Positions 60,615-64,000 of a DNA stretch of 64,000 nucleotides are shown piece after piece. Every line of letters starts with the position of its first letter. The first letter of the stretch is position 1. A model generated the notes under the pieces. The model was not told where the DNA came from and searched no databases. It saw only the letters and a list, made by a program, of their open reading frames with translations. A program made the position numbers and the translations under genes. Source of the DNA: Bacteroidales bacterium (GTDB taxonomy: Bacteria; Bacteroidota; Bacteroidia; Bacteroidales; Muribaculaceae); assembly GCA_003150235.1 (NCBI GenBank), contig QAMW01000029.1, positions 17,262 to 81,261 of the forward strand. Reading direction: 5' to 3'.

Positions 60615-61255
60615 TGTTTGGATATTTTCTTGACAATAAACCACATTAAGAATACTAAGCCTGAGGATAGAAGAAGGACGAGGATGCCCAAAGGATGAAC
60701 CCATTTCCAGCTTTTGTAGTAGAATGATTCGAGGGGCGTCAGGTCTGTTACCACTATCGGATTGTTTTCTTGTGCTTCTTCGTATGAGGTGTATTGTGTC
60801 AGTTTGTTTGTTGCTGTGTTTAGGGAAAAATAGTATTCACTACCCGGAGCTTCATTGACATCGTATCGCTCGCCATAAATTGTATCTCCATCAATTCTGA
60901 TTTTTCTTACCCACCATACAGCAAATTTATCGTCCTTGCTGATGTTCCCGGTGAAATACTCACGGTCGAAGTCATCTGCAATGGTTTCTATTTCGTAGCC
61001 GTTTGGAAGTTCGGTGTGATAATAGCCGTCCATTCCGCAACCGGTATCGTAGATTGTGGCGCAGGTGAAGCCGCCTATCAAACAACCAATGTAGAATGTG
61101 TATATGAACAGAAATGGAGAAAGAAAGGTCAGAATGGCATTTCTTTTCTTGTGCTTTTTGCTGCGCCAGAATACGAAACCTGTAAGTGGCAAGGCAATGA
61201 TTGCTGCTAACAGGGTGAAAATTAGGAGTTGTATTATGATGCCTATCAATATCAT
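60611..61255 (-). CDS. Unknown membrane protein in the four-gene overlapping operon
   Basis: 214 residues with helices at about 1-25 (ILIGIIIQLLIFTLLAAIIA), 43-65 (LTFLSPFLFIYTFYIGCLIG) and near the C terminus (LGILVLLLSSGLVFLMWFIV). Between the second and third is an approximately 110-residue extracytoplasmic domain (GCGMDGYYHTELPNGYEIET, WWVRKIRIDGDTIYGERYDV, EYYFSLNTATNKLTQYTSYE). The LPNGY...I...DGDTIYG pattern resembles DUF3997-like small lipoproteins of Bacteroidota; not certain. It is first of the four overlapping genes, 17 bp after the DUF1016 gene. Confidence 0.7.
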   Translation of the reverse strand: MILIGIIIQLLIFTLLAAIIALPLTGFVFWRSKKHKKRNAILTFLSPFLFIYTFYIGCLIGGFTCATIYDTGCGMDGYYHTELPNGYEIETIADDFDREYFTGNISKDDKFAVWWVRKIRIDGDTIYGERYDVNEAPGSEYYFSLNTATNKLTQYTSYEEAQENNPIVVTDLTPLESFYYKSWKWVHPLGILVLLLSSGLVFLMWFIVKKISKQ

Positions 61256-61272
61256 TTTTGTCGAGTTGTATT

Positions 61273-62322
61273 TTATTCCTCTTCTGCTTCAGTCCGAAGC
61301 GGAAGTTCTTTGCCAAACGCTTCCATTTCGTCAGCGACCACCTTCTTTAGTTCCTCCTGCGGAACAATAAGCTGATAGTCTGCCACACCGATAGGCTTGC
61401 CCATGTCTTCTAAGGCAAGCTCCACTTCTACACGGTCTTTCTCTGCACATAAGATGATACCGATAGAACGGTTTTCGTCCTCTCTGCGTTCCAAACGGTC
61501 AAGCAATGACAGGTAGTAATTCATCTTACCTGCATATTCCGGCTTAAACTCGCCAATTTTCAAATCAATGGCTACAAGACAATGCAGACCGCGATGAAAG
61601 AAAAGCATATCGACCTTACTACGCTTTCCGTTGTATTCAAGCACATACTGATTTCCAAGATAGGTGAAGCCTTTGCCAAGCTCCAGAAGGAAATGCTTGA
61701 CCTTTTCCACCAGTCTGGTTTCCAACTCCGTTTCCAAGATAGGGTCTTTTACGCCAAGAAAGCCAAGATTATAACCGCTCTTGAACACTTCATTGGCAAA
61801 CATCGCTTGGGTGGCTGGCAATGTCTGCTCGAAATTGTTATCCAAAGATTCACTCTTCTTCAAGTGCATTTTAAGGGTGATGGCACTTGATAGCAGTTCA
61901 CGGTTCCAACCTTTTGAAAGGGTTTCTTGCGCATAATACGATATGGAGCTATCATCCGCACCGAACTTGCGCATCAGGGTCAATGTATGTCCCCACGGCA
62001 AAACTGCGACAGTCTGTCGCAGTTTTGGCTCGCTATCGCAGAAACGCTCATAAAATTTCTTCATATCCCACAGATTTCTTGGAGAAAGCCCCATCTGTGG
62101 ATAGCGTTGCTTCAAGTCATAGGACAAGCGGTTGACAACACCACTTCCATGCTTGCTTTCAAGTTTCCTGTCATGAAGCAATTTGCCGATTTCCCAATGG
62201 GCAGAACCAATAGCAGAGCATATTGTTGTAGCTACCATTGTTCTTGTCCTGTCAATAACTGCGACAGCCTGTCGCAGAATTGCCTCATATTCGGATTCTT
62301 GTATGTTTGTTATATTAGCCAT
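61273..62322 (-). CDS. DUF1016 / PDDEXK-nuclease (YhcG-type) protein
   Basis: 349 residues. The N-terminal DUF1016 region shows HWEIGKLLHDRKLESKHGSG, RLSYDLKQRYPQMGLSPRNL, KKFYERFCDSEPKLRQTVAV, LPWGHTLTLM, and the PDDEXK-type C-terminal nuclease domain has FTYLGNQYVLEYNGKRSKVD, MLFFHRGLHCLVAIDLKIGE (the D...ExK-like core: D then D-LK) and FKPEYAGKMNYYLSLLD. DUF1016 proteins occur on mobile elements and next to restriction systems; their biological role is not settled. The -7 box is at 62343-62350. Two copies of a CTGCGACA/TGTCGCAG palindrome lie inside the gene (62000-62026, 62259-62277). Confidence 0.9.
   Translation of the reverse strand: MANITNIQESEYEAILRQAVAVIDRTRTMVATTICSAIGSAHWEIGKLLHDRKLESKHGSGVVNRLSYDLKQRYPQMGLSPRNLWDMKKFYERFCDSEPKLRQTVAVLPWGHTLTLMRKFGADDSSISYYAQETLSKGWNRELLSSAITLKMHLKKSESLDNNFEQTLPATQAMFANEVFKSGYNLGFLGVKDPILETELETRLVEKVKHFLLELGKGFTYLGNQYVLEYNGKRSKVDMLFFHRGLHCLVAIDLKIGEFKPEYAGKMNYYLSLLDRLERREDENRSIGIILCAEKDRVEVELALEDMGKPIGVADYQLIVPQEELKKVVADEMEAFGKELPLRTEAEEE
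62000..62026. repeat. Perfect 12-bp palindrome inside the DUF1016 gene (copy 1)
   Basis: AAAACTGCGACA (62000-62011), 3-nt spacer, complement (62015-62026). On the coding strand it encodes KLRQTVAV. The 8-bp core is shared exactly with 62259-62277. Confidence 0.8.
62259..62277. repeat. Palindrome inside the DUF1016 gene (copy 2)
   Basis: CTGCGACA (62259-62266), spacer GCC, TGTCGCAG (62270-62277). It encodes LRQAVAV and lies near the 5' end of the gene, 45 bp inside it. Confidence 0.8.
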
Positions 62323-62342
62323 ACCTTTTCTTTATTTCGTTT

Positions 62343-62350
62343 ACAAAGTT
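62343..62350 (-). promoter_or_regulatory. -7 promoter box for the DUF1016 gene and operon
   Basis: TAACTTTG on the minus strand, 20 bp before the DUF1016 start; exact TAnnTTTG match. It may drive the five genes down to 58445. Confidence 0.6.
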
Positions 62351-62413
62351 ACTCTTTTTATTCGGTTGTACGTCAAAATCTTACGATTATTCTCACTGAC
62401 ATAGCATTATCTG

Positions 62414-63880
62414 TCATCTTCTTATCGAGAAGCCCCTCTTTTGCTGGTAGTCATAACGACCTTCCACCACATTTTCGACCTCACGTTTGGCTTTGATTTG
62501 TTCCCGACTATCCAAGTCGCCCTTTTGCTTGGCTGTGAGGTACAGGAAATCTCCGGCTGTATGGCGTGACTGCCTGTCGTCACCGAACAGGTTGAGCGCA
62601 TCCTTGATGTCCGATACCTGCTCCGTATCGAAACGGGGCTTGTAATAATCCTTTGCCAAACGGATGATACCGTTTACCGCCTTGCGGAAGATGTCGTTTG
62701 TTTTGAGCAGCAGGAAACTTAGGCACCCGATAAGATTGCGTTGCCATGCAATGTGGTTTTTAAGTTTTGAGGTTATTTCCGTGTGCTCCGCTTCCTTGCG
62801 GTTCAGTTCGGACTGGTGCCTGGCTTCCAACTTCATCAGTTCACGCTGATGGTCGCTCTGCATTGTCTGGATTTTATCCTGTAACCGTCCGATAGTTTCC
62901 TCTTGGGTGGAAAGCTCATCTCGCAAATCCTCTATTTTTCCTTTCAGGGCTTTTGACTTGCCCGTAGCCCAGCCGACAGCGGCACTCAGAAGCTCGCTCC
63001 CTTTCTCCTTGTTGAGCTTGGAGCGTTTCTCGCTGATAGCCTTGTCAAGGTCTGAGCTCTGTTGTTCTTTTTGCTGTGCTTGTTCTATGAGAGCATTGGT
63101 AACGCTTTCTGCCTCCTGCATCTTTTGGTTTGCCATTTCCAACTGATGTTCCCGGTATAGTCGTGTGGCATTAAGGCGGTTCATTTCCTCTTTCTGCTTC
63201 TCAATAATGAAGTCGTTACGTTCCAAGTGTTCCTTGCCCGTCTCTGCTTTGGACTGTCCTCGTTCCATAGAGAGCAAGTCGGCTGCCAATGTCTGCATCG
63301 CTGCCATATCCTCGTCATTGAGCTTTTGGCTCTTGCCTGTGTCGTGGTTCATCCAATCGAATACGATGTGTGCATGGTAGTTCGGTTTGAACCATCTTCC
63401 ACCCACTTGGAAACTTTCCTTGTCTTCCGCTTCAGGCTGTCCGCTTAACCAATGCCCCTCGTCTTTATGCAGGAAGATTTGGAGCGGAGTGATGCCCCAG
63501 CGTTGTCGGCATTCCTCGCCAAACTTGCGCACGTCTGCCAGTGTGGTGTCCGGTCTGATGAGCAGCACACCCTCACGGATGGGCGAGCATCCTGCCACCT
63601 TGATGATTTTCCCGTTCCTGCCTTTCCGTTCACGCTCTTTCTCCTGCATGGCACGCCCGGTCTTTTCCTTGACCATCCGTTTGATGTTGTCGTAGTGTGT
63701 CTGCAAGTCGGGAGTGCCGAAGTCTAGGTTTACCCACCGCTCGTTATCGGCAGAGAGTTCGGGAATGATGTAGATTTTGGAGTCACCGATGTTACGCATG
63801 TACTCGGCTGTTCTCCGGTTATGAGCCTCGCTTGATGCGATGTTGCAAGGCTTGATGTGTATGCTTGATTTGGTTGCCAT
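62414..63880 (-). CDS. MobV-family relaxase (Mob_Pre)
   Basis: 488 residues. Nicks DNA at an origin of transfer so the element can be mobilized by a co-resident conjugation system. The N-terminal about 220 residues are the relaxase domain: SSIHIKPCNIASSEAHNRRT, IYIIPELSADNERWVNLDFG, PLQIFLHKDEGHWLSGQ and GGRWFKPNYHAHIVFDWMNH, which supply the HxDEGH and HAH metal-binding residues. A long coiled coil follows (about 220-400, rich in Q, E, K), then a C-terminal helical part LLLKTNDIFRKAVNGIIRL and a tail that ends YDYQQKRGFSIRR. Intact. No other mobilization gene is visible here. The upstream hairpins at 63936-63998 are a plausible oriT. Confidence 0.92.
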   Translation of the reverse strand: MATKSSIHIKPCNIASSEAHNRRTAEYMRNIGDSKIYIIPELSADNERWVNLDFGTPDLQTHYDNIKRMVKEKTGRAMQEKERERKGRNGKIIKVAGCSPIREGVLLIRPDTTLADVRKFGEECRQRWGITPLQIFLHKDEGHWLSGQPEAEDKESFQVGGRWFKPNYHAHIVFDWMNHDTGKSQKLNDEDMAAMQTLAADLLSMERGQSKAETGKEHLERNDFIIEKQKEEMNRLNATRLYREHQLEMANQKMQEAESVTNALIEQAQQKEQQSSDLDKAISEKRSKLNKEKGSELLSAAVGWATGKSKALKGKIEDLRDELSTQEETIGRLQDKIQTMQSDHQRELMKLEARHQSELNRKEAEHTEITSKLKNHIAWQRNLIGCLSFLLLKTNDIFRKAVNGIIRLAKDYYKPRFDTEQVSDIKDALNLFGDDRQSRHTAGDFLYLTAKQKGDLDSREQIKAKREVENVVEGRYDYQQKRGFSIRR

Positions 63881-63935
63881 CTTCTTAAAATTTGATTGGG
63901 TTATTGACTATTGTGTTGTTGCTGTCCGCTCATAA

Positions 63936-63998
63936 CCGCAGGGGTTCTTAGGGGTGTAACCCATAAGCGGAGATTGCAAAGAGAGGGTCACTCTTTGC
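63936..63998. other. Hairpin cluster upstream of mobV, possible oriT
   Basis: Immediately 5' of the relaxase gene. It contains GGGTT (63942-63946) and AACCC (63958-63962) around CTTAGGGGTGT, and a perfect 8-bp inverted repeat GCAAAGAG/CTCTTTGC at 63976-63983 and 63991-63998 with a 7-nt loop. Inverted repeats next to a relaxase gene are the usual look of an oriT; the nick site cannot be identified by eye. Confidence 0.45.
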
Positions 63999-64000
63999 TC

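Overview
The window reads as chromosome of a Bacteroidota bacterium, most likely order Bacteroidales and plausibly a gut Muribaculaceae-type organism; the family is an inference and no rRNA marker is present. The signs are: the Bacteroidota -7 promoter box TAnnTTTG in front of many genes; few clear Shine-Dalgarno sites; a MurF-alanine racemase fusion; many Sec-exported lipoproteins and glycoside hydrolases; C-terminal domains that look like type IX secretion (T9SS) sorting domains; and roughly balanced base composition. I see no rRNA, tRNA or CRISPR array.

Layout. 0.1-4.8 kb: a leftward housekeeping run, glyS-lemA-FKBP lipoprotein-glmS. 4.8-7.2 kb: a GH95 enzyme. 7.9-12.5 kb: rightward topoisomerase IV subunit A, an outer-membrane-like protein and an S41 lipoprotein peptidase. 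13.3-20.8 kb: a leftward pectin/galactan set, with a CE8-PL1 fusion, a GH2 enzyme and a GH53 endo-galactanase. 21.0-27.9 kb: thymidine kinase, a DUF3108 protein, a CarboxypepD_reg-like protein, a GH115 and a GH97 enzyme. 27.9-29.9 kb: two exported proteins of unknown function and a six-copy 33-bp tandem repeat. 30.1-35.3 kb: gltX, waaA (Kdo transferase) and murF-alr. 35.3-41.0 kb: leftward MFS transporter, guaA, miaA and pepT. 41.2-43.0 kb: an AT-rich two-gene island pairing a phosphoribosyltransferase with a DprA/SMF-like protein, the strongest candidate for a poorly described defence-type system. 43.4-45.4 kb: a tsaC/yciO-like gene, rsgA and yjbQ. 45.6-49.8 kb: a GNAT acetyltransferase with a small overlapping partner, then an outer-membrane beta-barrel receptor next to a membrane-anchored HTH lipoprotein. 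49.9-56.1 kb: a polytopic membrane protein, priA, a nitroreductase lipoprotein and an M6 metalloprotease.

From about 57.6 kb to the right edge the character changes to a mobilizable element. A leucine-rich-repeat gene is broken at 57,599, a non-coding stretch follows, and then a leftward transcription unit: a MobV relaxase, a DUF1016/PDDEXK nuclease, and four small unknown genes that each overlap the next by 4 bp. The integrase and far end of the element lie outside the window.

Between genes the DNA carries repeats. One is a REP-like stem-loop family (GTAGGG plus a hairpin, often with a TGGAAG hexaloop) at 7.6, 12.8, 38.6, 43.2 and 56.3 kb. Another is a roughly 90-bp promoter-bearing repeat found in front of both guaA and yjbQ. 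The carbohydrate enzymes together point to removal of galactan side chains, methyl esters and backbone of pectin, plus glucuronoxylan and fucosylated glycans; no SusC/SusD pair is present, so uptake must be encoded elsewhere.
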